Shown here: positions 1 to 10,954 of the stretch, piece after piece
Numbering within the stretch: the first letter of the stretch is position 1
Layout: every line of letters starts with the position of its first letter
NCBI GenBank assembly: GCA_030267565.1
Contig: BRXU01000020.1
Location: forward strand, 2,249,501 to 2,313,500
Direction: 5' to 3'
Source of the DNA: Pleodorina starrii
Lineage: Eukaryota; Chlorophyta; Chlorophyceae; Chlamydomonadales; Volvocaceae
DNA: 64,000 bases
Position numbers and translations under genes: made by a program
Notes under the pieces: generated by a model
Told to the model about the DNA's origin: nothing
Seen by the model: only the letters and a program-made list of their open reading frames with translations
Database searches by the model: none

Positions 1-2989
1 TGTCTGCGCCATCTTGGGCGGCAGCAGCGCCCGGGTGTAAGCCACCGGCAGTGACACCATCTTGCGCCACTTGGGCACATAGGCCCGCTTGCTGAAGTTG
101 TCGTACCCGTTGGCCTCAATGGCGTCCAGGATCTGGCGGTACAGAATCAGCGCAGACCTGTGCGTGTGTGTTTGGGGGTGTGCGAGGGGAAGTTGGGAGA
201 GGGGCGGGGAGCAGAGGGGAGGGGCAGGGGGTAAGAAATGAAAGATACCGCAGCGAATCAGGGGTGTTGGGGTGGATTCGGGTGTGGGAGGGAAAGGGGA
301 GGGTGGGAGGGGAGGCGCCGTGAGAGGGTGGGAGGACGAGGGAGGGAGGCGGGCGAGGGGCCCGCAAGAGGGGCCAAGGGGGGCGAGAGAGGCCGGCGTC
401 TAGGGGGCGAGGAGGCGCATCAAACGCCGTAACCCGCATCCAGCTCCGCCCTCCGATTGCCCTCCGATTGTTCATATTGTTTGTACCTACTCTGCTCTGC
501 CGCGGTTCGTATTCGCAACTCCCCTCCCCTCCCTCCTTTCCCTTCCCTTTCACGTTTCCCCCACACCCCCAACCTGACTGACCGACCGACCGAACAACTC
601 ACTCACCAGACGGGCCACCTCGCCTTGGGATCCAGCAAGTCCACTCCGGCCTCCGCATCCGCAAAGTACTGCCGGGCCCTCTCAATCTGAAACCCCATGA
701 AGCGCCGCCAGCGGTCGTCCATCTTGCCGGTGGTGGGCGCGTGGAGGCCGCCCAGGATCTGAACGCGGGGCAGATGGGGGGAGAGAGAGCGAAGAAGGGG
801 GGAGGGGGAGAGGGTAAGGAGAGAGAGTGGGTGGGTGAGTGGGTGGGGGCGGTGGTGCTGAATGTGAAGCGATGGAGCAGCGATGGAGGGGGTGGGCCTT
901 AGGGGTTTAGGGTTTAGGGGTTTTATGGGTTGGTTGTAGGGGGTGGTATCTCCCGTGGGGGAAAGGGGGTAAGGATGGAAACCGGGAAGGAAGATGCGCG
1001 GGAAGCAGAGCAGAGCCCAGCGACTTGCGCGCAGACAAGCTACACCTGCAGTCAATAATCCCACTCCAATGTTTTAATTGTTGTTATCACAAGACTCGGA
1101 CTTTTTAAGTTTTTTGGTGTATGTATTGGACATATACACAAGAAAGACCAAAAGGCCAAGGCGGGTTATAGAACGTAACGGTAAAAGAAGACGAGGCGGT
1201 CAGCTCTTCAAACACCGCGACGCGACGCGACATGAAGACATTTGGCGCGCTTTCGCGCGCGCTCGGTGAAGCTGCCGCCCCGAGGTCTGCTCCAAGCATC
1301 CGTTTCAAATTTCAAAAAATAATAACCCACACCCACCCACAATAACCCACCCACCCACCTCGCGCGCGACCCCCAAAACGCGTGTGCCGCCCCACACGCA
1401 CACGCAACCACACGCACCGCACCCCGCCCCGCCCTGCCGTACCTCCTTCTCTGCAATGCCAAACTTGTCCAGCTCGTCCAACGGCACGTAGATTCGGTTC
1501 CGCTGGTAGGCGTCCTCCCCCACGTCACGCAGAATGTTGGTCAGCTGGTTTGCCGTACCCAGCGCCAGAGCCGCGCGGTACACCGGCTCCAGGGGGCCCT
1601 GCGTTTGTTCGTCGTACATCGTACATCCAGAGGGTCAGCACGGATTGCGGGACGAGAGGCTGGTCTTGACAAGTTGGTCAACTCGGTGGGAAAGCCCATA
1701 GGGAGGCGGAATAGTCATAAGAGGAGACCAACCGGAGCGAAGCAAGCAAAGCTAGGCCCTGGCGAAAAGCTAAAGGCCCGGCGTCGGGCCAACCATGCCG
1801 CGCAAGCAGCAGTTACTGGCAAGGACCGACCCACATGGTTGCTAAACCCGATAACGTGTGTTACAAGGAAAAAGATCAACGGCACGCGGAAAACGCGGGA
1901 ATGGCGTGCGCACATCTCGAAAGGCGTGCACTGTGTCACACGTTATCGGGTATAGCAACGGCGGCTTGCGCGGCTTGGTTGGCCCGACCATGGCCGACAT
2001 TTTAACTTCGTCACGGTTACAACGCCAAGGCAACTATACGCGCGCGCGACGTTATCTCGCAGCGCTTGGGTTGGCACATGCTTTTCTATGGACCTGTTAA
2101 ATTTTTGCGTGGCCCCCAGCGCGGCGCGGCGAGCCACCTCAGGCATCCCATGCCAGCAACGCCGGTCTCCGAGACGAAACAACCCACCCTGCGTTTCCTC
2201 GGTTAACCCGCATCCAACCATCTCAATAGGTAAAGTATTACATGGCTCACCTTGTAAGTAGGCTCAATTCCCATGATCGGCGTCGTCATGAGCGCGACCG
2301 TGCCCGCAACGCGGTAGCAGTACTCATAGAGCTCATCAAACGTCTCATAACGAGACTTAACGAGGTCCATGCGCATGCCCTCAATCATGTCGCGGAAGGG
2401 CTGGATGTGCAGCGGAAACCGCGCGGCTGTGTCGGTGAGCGCAGCATCCAATTCATCGTAGGGTTTCCCGTCGAACAGCGCCTCTAGTCGCTCCTCCCAC
2501 CGGTCAAGAGCCTGCATGTCATCAGCTCACTTTCAGTGCCAGAGCAAGGAAACCAGCGCGGCACTAAGTGCGCACCTTCGGTGTGATTTTGGATGCGTTC
2601 GGGCCGTCCACCAGCTCGTCCGTCCGCCGGCACCACACGTACACCGCCCAAACCGCCTTAGCTTGAGCTGGCGTCATGAGCTGCGTTCCCAGGTAGAAGG
2701 TCTTGGCATACTCGCTGGTGACCTGCCCGCATTTCTCGTACGCCTGGTCAAGAACTCCACCGCTCCATCTGAAGCCGCGCGGCACGCTCATCTTGCGGCC
2801 TTCATGTGCCTCAATGCAGCGCCACATCGCATAGTCCTCAACATCGCGGCCTTTGAGCGGCGGGGGCGCGACTGGTGCGGACGACGACGGCGTCACTACA
2901 TCAGGGCGCAGAAGCGTCGCGCGGACAGTAATCGCGCGCTTGGACCGCGCAGGGCACGAGTGGTTGCAGCGAGTGCTCTTGAATGACAT
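1..2989 (-). CDS. PSY: Phytoene synthase, chloroplast precursor (3' partial)
   Basis: Condenses two geranylgeranyl diphosphates to phytoene, the first committed step of carotenoid synthesis in the plastid. Exons on the minus strand: 2989-2576, 2511-2251, 1598-1443, 758-607, 157-1. All junctions are GT-AG and in phase; the frame is still open at base 1, so the C-terminus lies outside the window. About 380 residues are visible. The N-terminus is rich in Ser/Arg/Thr and looks like a transit peptide. Both prenyl-binding Asp motifs are present: RRTDELVDG at the end of exon 1 and NILRDVGED in exon 3. Exon 4 ([10 protein letters not shown]) and exon 5 ([20 protein letters not shown]) match the conserved PSY C-terminal half. 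The start is the ATG at 2989; the frame extends upstream only to a TTG. It is divergent from DSS1, about 0.4 kb away. Confidence 0.95.
899..925 (-). repeat. Telomere-like tract in PSY intron 3
   Basis: A short run of TTTAGGG/TTTAGGGG-like units lies in intron 3 of PSY. Similar tracts occur in this window at about 14255-14360, 19846-19890, 47815-47840 and 50445-50465. The plus strand reads in the G-rich direction here. Chlamydomonas-type telomeres use TTTTAGGG, so this is telomere-like and imperfect. Confidence 0.5.
1783..1988. repeat. Foldback (inverted-repeat) element in PSY intron 2
   Basis: Two arm blocks mirror each other. The outer 25 bp at 1783-1807 pair with 1964-1988 with one mismatch. 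The inner 23 bp at 1838-1860 pair with 1937-1959 with one mismatch. The left arm carries about 30 bp between its blocks, the right arm only 4 bp. The shape fits a small foldback/MITE-like insertion in which one arm gained or lost sequence. It lies wholly inside PSY intron 2 (2250-1599). No coding capacity or clear target-site duplication was seen. Confidence 0.7.
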
Positions 2990-3406
2990 TGTTGGGTTGC
3001 GTTGGCGATTCTGCAGCAAAAGGCTCGCACTCTTTGGTAAACTAGCAGAGGTGCATTGCGCGATGAGAAACTATGGTATGAAATTCAGTTGGAATTGTAT
3101 AAGCACTGCACTGCAATTGACATGTTCGACCAATTTTTGCCCTTGCGGCCTAGAACACTTTCCCCGGAGATGCCCGTACAGAAAAGGGACCCGCCTTTGG
3201 AAGCTGACGTTAAGCGAAGCTTGAACCCGTGCGTTGGCACATTCCCGTTCATCTCTGCTTTCTCTTTTGACTTGGGCGTTATTAACTGAAAGGCTTAGGG
3301 AAGACTTGCGACCACTGGGATCTCGCGCCCTCTTTTTGTGACCCTTACCTCACAGCTGCGGCCTTGACTTACTTACGAGTAAATAGGTATTCGAGGCTCT
3401 AGACAA
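2990..3406. promoter_or_regulatory. Shared upstream region of PSY and DSS1
   Basis: 417 bp separate the PSY start codon (minus) from the DSS1 start codon (plus). The stretch must hold both 5' UTRs and both core promoters. It is less GC-rich than the flanking exons. No convincing TATA box or named element was identified, so the promoter role is inferred from position only. Confidence 0.5.
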
Positions 3407-5185
3407 ATGACCGTAAAGAAACCTGAGGCCTCCGGCAAGGGCGCGGAGCAGCAATCGAAGGAGCAGCAGCAACCCGCCGAGGCAGCGACGGACCTCCTGG
3501 AAGCCGACGACCTCTTCGAGGTAAGCCGCTTAAGCTGGCGCAGCAAGCCTCGGCATGACGCCTCGGTTGCAAGGGCATGACGCCTCGGTTGCGGGAAGGT
3601 GCTCCGTGACGGAACACCTTCCCGCCTTCCGCAACGTGTGCTTCTGTCTTGCGTCGCGGTGACTCCCCGGGACTATCTTCTGTCCTCACTAAACAATCTT
3701 CTCCTTTGTTTCCCCGCCTCGCCCCTCGCCATGTATGCATCTTCCTGCTGTCGACGTCTCGCTCGCAACCTGCAGGAATTTGGCAACGAAGGTGAGAGCG
3801 TGCGCTTGCCGGATCGCTCTTGCGTGCTGGCGAAACACAACCTTCGTGACAGCAGTTCATGAGGAGGGTTGCAGTGGGGGGCCAGCAGTTTACTCCACCG
3901 CCCGGGATACCCACACAGTAACCCGTGCACCCTTGTGTAGATACGACGCGCCGTTCTCTTCGTTCCCGTATTCAGCACGGTCGCCAAAGGGGGAACACAA
4001 TGCGGGTTCTCAACCCCTAACCCAATCTCGTACTCACGTACTGCACGTGTTGCTTTGGTTCGGGCTCGGGCTCGGGGCGAAGGGGCGTGTGCGCCCCCCC
4101 CCCCCCGCGCGTCCGGAGTCCGGAGTAGTGAACGACCGCACCATCCGCCAGCTGGCTCAACAACGTCCGCAGTGACTCATTGTTATATCAAGGAGCATAT
4201 CACTCCCTGATCCCCGGCGCGTGGGCCCTAACTTTGGGGCTGTGGGGGTGTCGCGCGACCTGCGGCACCGTAGCACTCCATTCAATGGCGAAGTGCGTAT
4301 GTGTGCGTGCGTGTGTGTATCGTGTGTCACCCCAACTCCCGCCCCCGCCTCCGTTCCTCGCTCCCTGGCTTTCATGGGTCTTTGGTTCTTTTGGTTCCCG
4401 GCGGCTGCAATTGATTACCAACTTGGCATCGCACAACCGGGGTACGGTGTACAACTTTTCCCTCCTCTCTCTCTCGCTCTCTCGCTCTCGCTCGCTTTCC
4501 CCGCTCGCTTCGTTTCGGGGTGCAATCCCATCCCAATACCAACCCTTGCTTTCCGCCTCCCCCAATCCTATCCGACCACCTTTTTCGACCGGTAGTGGCC
4601 GTGAGTGACATTACTGCACTCGGGCCTTTCTTCTTCTGCACTCACTCACGCCCCCACTGCGCACACCGACGCCCGCACTCCATGCCGGCACCCGGCCCCG
4701 CACCCACCAACGCATCCCCCCACACACCGTATCACGCACGCACCCACACAACCCCGCACGCACCACCACCCACCCTGCACACTCCCCACCTCCCACCGCG
4801 AACACCCCCCCCCCCCCGCCCGCTTCTCAATGCCGCACGCACTCCCCACCCCACCCCGCTGCGGTATCTTCTTTATATTCCCCACCCCGACCCCCACCAC
4901 CCCAACCCCCGAACTCCCCAACCCTCGAACTCCCCAACCCCCGAACTCCCCAACCCCCGAACTCCCCAACCCCCCCGCTGCGGTATCTTCTTTATATTCC
5001 CCACCCCGACCCCCACCACCCCAACCCCCGAACCCCCCGAACCCCGCCCTCCAAAAGAGTGGCACAGCGCCAAGGACGACGAGACGGTGCCGCTGTGGGA
5101 GGCGGACTGGGAGGACGAGAACCTGGCGGACGACTTTGCGGCTCGACTGCGGGCGGAGCTGAACACCCGGGGCATGAAGGAGTAG
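3407..5185 (+). CDS. DSS1: 26S proteasome lid subunit DSS1/SEM1
   Basis: A very small acidic, mostly disordered protein that binds the 26S proteasome lid and, in other eukaryotes, BRCA2 and the TREX-2 mRNA export complex. Exons 3407-3520, 3776-3791 and 5058-5185 give 85 residues. Exon 2 is a 16-nt microexon encoding EFGNE plus one base. The two family signature segments are present: an acidic patch with LLEADDLFEEF around the exon 1/2 junction, and LWEADWEDENLADDF in exon 3, followed by the usual Arg/Leu/Glu helix (LRAELNTRG). Length and order match the family (about 70-90 residues). The last acceptor is AAAAG before AGTGG. Intron 2 is 1266 bp and C-rich with tandem repeats; open frames that run through it into exon 3 are intronic. 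Confidence 0.93.
3592..3624. repeat. Near-perfect hairpin in DSS1 intron 1
   Basis: A 33-bp near-palindrome: outer arms CGGGAAGGTG (3592-3601) and CACCTTCCCG (3615-3624) pair perfectly, and the inner part TCCGT/ACGGA pairs too. Directly before it, an 18-bp block (GCATGACGCCTCGGTTGC) occurs twice in tandem (about 3552-3592). Confidence 0.55.
4856..5033. repeat. Duplicated 59-bp block with a 16-bp tandem array, DSS1 intron 2
   Basis: A 59-bp segment starting CCGCTGCGGTATCTTC occurs at 4856-4914 and again at 4975-5033. Between the copies lies a 16-bp tandem repeat (unit GAACTCCCCAACCCCC, about four copies). Each copy contains the dispersed CCGCAGCGG box in reverse orientation (see findings). 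Confidence 0.75.
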
Positions 5186-8100
5186 AGCGCTAGGAGGAGA
5201 GGAGGAGGAGGGAAGAGCGGAGCAGAAGGGGAAGGAAAGAAGATGCCGCGGCGGAGGCAGGGGGGCAGCGGAGGCAAGGGGGGGCTGCGACGAAGAATGC
5301 CGCGGCGGTGGGGTTATCCAGATGTAGGCCGGAGCCCGTGAGTCCAGCGGGGCCACGAAGAAGTCGGTGGCCGTTGTTGAGCGAGTGGGGTTGGGGTCTA
5401 GCTGGCAGCTGGAACCACCGGGAATGAAAGGGAAGAAAAAGGGGGTGGGGGGTGGGGGACAAACGGTACAGGAAGCGGGTCAGGAAGAAGACGTCGTACG
5501 CGAGGCGGCCGCGTACACCCCCTGGAGTGGCGGAGTGCACGAGGCTTACGTTGCTGGACGAGTAAGACGGCTGTCGTTTCACGTAGCAACTTGTTTGGCG
5601 CCCTTTCACTGCGGCTCGGGACCGGGAGAGGGTGGACCCACTCCTCACCTCGGAGGGGGAGGGGAATGGCTGGCCCCTCCGGTTGCTCCTCGTGATGGTG
5701 AGGATGATGATGCTCGGTCGCCCCGCCGGGATGGGTGGGTGGGTGGCTCGGATGCTCGGCCGCGTGGGGGCGGCGGCGGTGGTGGTGGTGGTTGGGGCGG
5801 TGGCGGTGCGAGGTCGCGCTGCGGGGGTCTGCCGAAATTAACTCATTCCCTTCCCTCCACCCCGGCCTGTACGTGGATAACAACCCCCCCAGCGGGAGTG
5901 ATAACGACGATCCAGCAGCGACGGACGTAGAAGGCGACCGAAAGCCCATTGATACCTGTTACTCGGCATACATGTTACCAATACCGGAGGATCAATCCGG
6001 TTGGAACCTGTTGGAAAATCCGAAACCGGGGATTATAGTCTAGAGAGTCAAGGGACGCGGGCCAGGAGGGGTTGGAAGGTGGCGGGGCGGACCGGGAGGA
6101 CAGCGGCTCGCAGCCACACCGCACAAGCCGAGCGCACAGGCTCCACCAACCACCATGCAAATGAGGGGCAGTGTGCCGGGGGTGGGCCCGGGGGCCGACG
6201 CCAGAGGGGCAAAGGTGCGGGGCGCAAACATGAAAACGGGGAGGTGGGCGCAAACATGAAAACGGGGAGGTGGACGCGCAGGCTCCACAATGCATGAGGG
6301 GCACTGTGCCGGGGGTGTTCCGGGGGCCGACCGGGGGGGTAACAAGAAGATGCCGCAGCGGAGATGGAGACGGCGTCGGCCGACGGGGGGGGGATTAGCA
6401 ACGGATAGGCCGGATAGCGGATAGTGAATGGCATAAGTAAGTACCAGGAATCTCCCCCGTCTGCAAAAAAAACAGCACAGCGAGGTGAGTCCAGGCGAGG
6501 GGGGAAGGGGGGAGGGGGGAGGCAGGCGATACCGGCACCGCAGTCGAGGGATGTACTGTAGGCGACCGGGGCGGACGGCGGGGGGCGGACCCCACCGTTG
6601 TGACCAACCGCGCAGCTGCACGCAGCCTCAGCAAAGCTGTGAGGGTTGTTTATGATGATGGGCATAACCTGAGTCCCGACCCGACGAGCGAGGTCAGAAC
6701 TGTGTCGATCGATCCCGATCCTGGGCGACTGGCCGTCACTCTCTCGTAGGCGTGCACTGAGTTGTAAGAACAGCTCTTGGTACGCACGCTCCGCTATTGC
6801 GTGGTCGCCGTCACATCCTCCAGAAATTTAGTTTCGTTTGCTTTGTGTCCGTTGCGGGGTCCCCCGGCCCGGAGCGAGGCGGCCGTTGCAGGCCGTTGGC
6901 GTCAAAGGCGCCGCCGAATTTGCAAGGTAAGCCCCAAAGATGACGAGTCCGGCGCGAAGGCAGGGGAAGCTGGAAACAGGTGCAGGGACAGAGAAGTCTT
7001 TCGAGGAAATGTCTCAGTAAAGAGATTCGAGTGCACGGATTTGGATGACTAAGGCAGTAAGGCCATCCTGGCTATCTGCACGCGGAGAGCGGCAGAGCGG
7101 CTTGCAATTCACGCACCGATCCGCTGTACATAGATGAATACTATTTTAAGACTCTTGGGTGATTACAGAATGGTGTGAACCGGGATTCGTTGCTTCGTAT
7201 GGTTACAAATATCGATGCCTGACGTCGAACGGCGTCGACTGCCACCTGCACGCGAATGCCATGGGCTCGGTCGTTGTTTTTACATCGTAAATATATATAA
7301 GTCTCATTTGCGCGATGAAGAGGTACTATGGTTGCTTTTTTGGTACATGGTGCATTTCGTATCGCGGTGAGCGACCGACAATATTGCTTACAACGGGCGG
7401 CTTAAGGCTGTTGCCAGGTCAATGGAAATGCTTATGTTGTTCATTCTGTTGGATAGCATGGCATTAAGCGTATCCGCAAGGCTCATCTGGCGGTTATTAC
7501 TGTTACCGTCCAACGACCACTAGAATTCATGAAGTGTGGACAGGCATATCAGGCATGGGGACCCGGGATACTTTCAACTATTACCCTAAAACATATTAAA
7601 AACAAACATAACAAGGCAAGCTCGTGGTTCCTCTACCATATGTCTGTCATGCCTTATTTTGTCCGTCTCGTGAGGTGTCACGCTAAACGGCAACGTTCCC
7701 TTCACTCATCACCTTTGTAACCTCTTCTGATAGATCGTTTAGTTTGGTTATCGTTTAACGTTATGGGATGCAAAGATGCTAAGCAAAGACGCCCGCCCAA
7801 CGCGCATAAGGCCTTTCTTCGGAAAAGATGGTGGGCACAAACCGGCAACCTCCGAAATTGGCCTGTGGCCGTCTCGTAGAAGTTGAGCTTCAAGCTAGGT
7901 TGCGTAGGCGGCATGGGATATATGCCGTCCATTGGTACACCTAGGAGTTCCGTCTCGATTGCTCCACCACCAAGGGCCGCAACTCCACGGCCTAGAGTCG
8001 CTCACTCATCATCTTAGAAATTGCTCATCTGAGAGAAAGATTGCGCGTGTACCATAAACCCATAAACTTTGGCCGAGAGAGGCGGGAATAATGCTGCACA

Positions 8101-8535
8101 AGTAACTTCCTCAGTGGCGTGGCTGGCTGTTCAGCTAACTGCTTAGCAGCAATCTGGTGCTAGCGGCAGGTATGCTCCATACACTCTCCTAAGACGGAGG
8201 CTCTTCAAAATCGGCGCTGTCGATAAGTTACGGCTTGCAGCATATCGTCGCAGCTGGCAAAGCACGCATTTACACCAGCTTATTGCTGCATTCATATGAT
8301 ATTCATAACATGGCATGTTTGCATGCTCGTCTGTCCATTTTCCCGCCCAACGCGTGCCTTGCTGTGTCAATTTCTTGGCGAAGTGGCTGCGCCAGATAGG
8401 TCCTTCCTGGCAAATTACGCTTTGCCCTTTCTGCATGGAACAAATGTGTCATCCTAGAGTGGTTTACCTCGTATTGCACGGACGAGCATACTCATGCTTT
8501 CCTGGCGTTGATGCTCTCTCCAGGCGTGCGGAGAC
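5186..8535. other. Intergenic region between DSS1 and the pherophorin gene
   Basis: No gene could be assigned. The first part is G-rich with GGT/GGC runs near 5750-5800 and copies of the CCGCAGCG/CCGCGGCGG box at about 5236-5256, 5291-5308 and 6344-6364. A 26-bp unit containing AACATGAAAACGGGGAGGTG is repeated in tandem near 6225-6275. From about 7080 the base composition becomes more balanced and featureless; the last kilobase should contain the pherophorin promoter. Confidence 0.5.
5838..6043 (+). CDS. Unrecognised open frame, possible exon fragment
   Basis: A stretch of lower GC than its surroundings is open in one frame, with non-repetitive, protein-like composition (for example LYVDNNPPSGSDNDD and MLPIPEDQSGWNLLENPK), ending in TAG at 6041-6043. 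No family was recognised and no clear upstream exon or start was found. It could be the last exon of an undetected gene, a transposon remnant or chance. Confidence 0.2.
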
Positions 8536-10919
8536 ATGGCGCGCCTGCTGCTGCTGGCAACATGTTGCTTAGCGTACCTAGTACTTCAAGCGTCGGGTAA
8601 GGGAGGGTTGGGCGTGTCCTGCGTTTCCACGTGTCTAAGCGTGCACATTTCACATGCGCAATCGCACCACACAGCGACTTGGCATGCGGCGTGTGCAAAC
8701 GCGGGAGCAGCATCGAAAACCTCCACCCCCAATCGTTATCTGGCGTCGTGACCCAGGACGCCGGCCACAGTTTGCACCACAAAACTAGCCCCTCGCGCGC
8801 ATTGCTAACGCCTAGCTGGCGGACACGCGAAGCACGGCGGCGTTCTCCTGACTTTGCTGCCGACCATTTTTCCTGTTTCTTCAGGTCAAAATTCCAAGGG
8901 CACCAATGTGAACCCACTGTGAGTGTCTCATGGCGACGGTTGGGGTTCTCGGAAGGGGAAGACATGGCGTCCTGGTTCAGGCCCTAGTCTAGCCGTTGGA
9001 GCATCGCAACCGCCGGCCAAACAAGCGAGCGAGCGCGAATTCTCCCTCTCCTGTTTCACTTTATGCCGCGCTGACGGCTGAACCCCAATTTGTTGCCGTC
9101 GGGTAGCCGGCTGGGGCATACGGACCGCCGTGCTCCCATGGAAGCCGCGGGGGACGAGTCAACGTGTGGGATGAGTCAACGCAGCTAGCTCACAGTCTTT
9201 GAGTCCCATTGAGCGACGTCCGTTTAACGGCTCCAGGGGCCCTACAGATATACGACGTACGGCCCCGGCGATAGAAACACACCGAAGAGGAAGGAAAGTA
9301 AAGCGTCCCAGTACGTCCCAGCGCAATCACTTTGTTTCCCGCACCTTTTTGGGCTGGGCCGAGGCCTGGTCGCCCCTGGCCCTTGGCTCTTGTCGGGCCG
9401 GATTTGGAGGTGAAGCGGCCCAGCAGGCCAACAGCAGAGCTGCCTCGAAGTAACGCGGGAAATGATGGAATCGAACGGGGGTTGGCTGGAAAGCTTGTGA
9501 CAACCCTCGGTCGGTTCTGAGCCGGGGGCCGACCCATGGACCAATATATGGCGTAGGAGATGGACTTCCTCCTTGGCCCCCTGCCCCGGTCAGTGTGTTT
9601 GGACTTAACCAACCCGGTGAAAAGCCAACCTTCGAGGAGGAGCCATTTCCACACACTGGGAGGGACCATCGCGCGGGGGCCATCCGGAGGGGTAAAGTCA
9701 GGAGGGGTAAAGTTAGGAGGGGTAAAGTTAGGAGGGGTAAAGTCAGGAGGGTTAAAGTCAGGAGGGGTAAAGTTAGGAGGGGTAAAGTTAGGAGGGGTAA
9801 AGTCAGGAGGGGTACAGTCAGGAGGGGTAAAGTTAGGAAAACGAACACCGCAGCGGAGTTCAGAGGGAGCCGAGGCGATGGCGCAGCCGGGTCAATTGCG
9901 GCTGCTGTTTGCTTTTTTTCGGGAGAGAGCACACGGCTAAGGAAAGGCGGCGGGAGTTGGTCCGGGCTCTGGGCTCTGGGCGGCGGGAGAGAGAGACATA
10001 TTGGGCATATTGAGGGCATATTGGCGGTTTTGGGCTGGGGGGCATGAATACGTGTGGATGTGGCGCGCGCCGTACTTTCGGGTGTCGGTTGCCGCGCGGC
10101 GGTCCGCGCGGCGTGGCTGTTTGAACATACCCTGCCGACCGGCCCGACCCGACCCGACGACCCACGGGCTCCGGCCTATACTCGCCGTGCCGCGCCGTGG
10201 CGCCACCCTGACCCCCGGGTCCTGCCTTGCCTTGCCTTGCCGCGCCTCTCTCTCTCTCTCTCCCTCTCTCTCCCCCCCTTGAGCCCCCGTGACCACCATA
10301 ACCGTGTATCTCCTCCCACCTCCCTCACGCCCCACCTCCCTCACGCCCCACCTTCCTCACGCCCCACCTCCCTCGCCTGCCCGCAGCTTCCCCGACTGCA
10401 ATTGCGAGCGCGACGTTCGGTCTTCGCCGTACCGTGCGTCCTTCACGAGCATGACGTCGTACACTGGCGGCAAGAAGTTTTGCTTTACCTTTGATGTGGT
10501 CCCCTGCCAAGTGGACAACCCCTGCTGCTACATGAACTTTTACAAGCTGGAGTTCCCCTTCAGTGAGTAGCCGTACTGTACGGCATCAATCGATGGCCGC
10601 AGCGAAACGAAAGCGAATAAACGTTGGCGCGGCGGGTGGGGAGGGGACAGAGCAGTGCCGCGCGTTGCGGTGTGGTGTGGTGTGGTTCGTGGGGGCGGAT
10701 AAGGATAGGGAGGAGAGGGGGGTTTTGGGGATGAGGGGCGGGTGGGCTCGGTCGCTCTCTGCTCGCCGTTTGTGCCGAATGTGGCACCACCCAGCGTGGG
10801 TTGCGGGGAGAGGGGGAGGGGGGGTTGGGGGACCGGTCACGGACGGTCCTGGCTCCTGGGCCGTCCCGCGACGGGGCCACCGCAGAGAGTGAACAGAGGT
10901 TTCCGGTGGGGTCACCTCC

Positions 10920-10954
<35 letters not shown>

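Noticed and set aside
4520..5185. A 221-codon frame ending in the DSS1 C-terminus
   Set aside because: Its N-terminal part is intron 2 repeat DNA translated as Pro/Thr/His. The canonical DSS1 start and microexon lie upstream and fit the family length.
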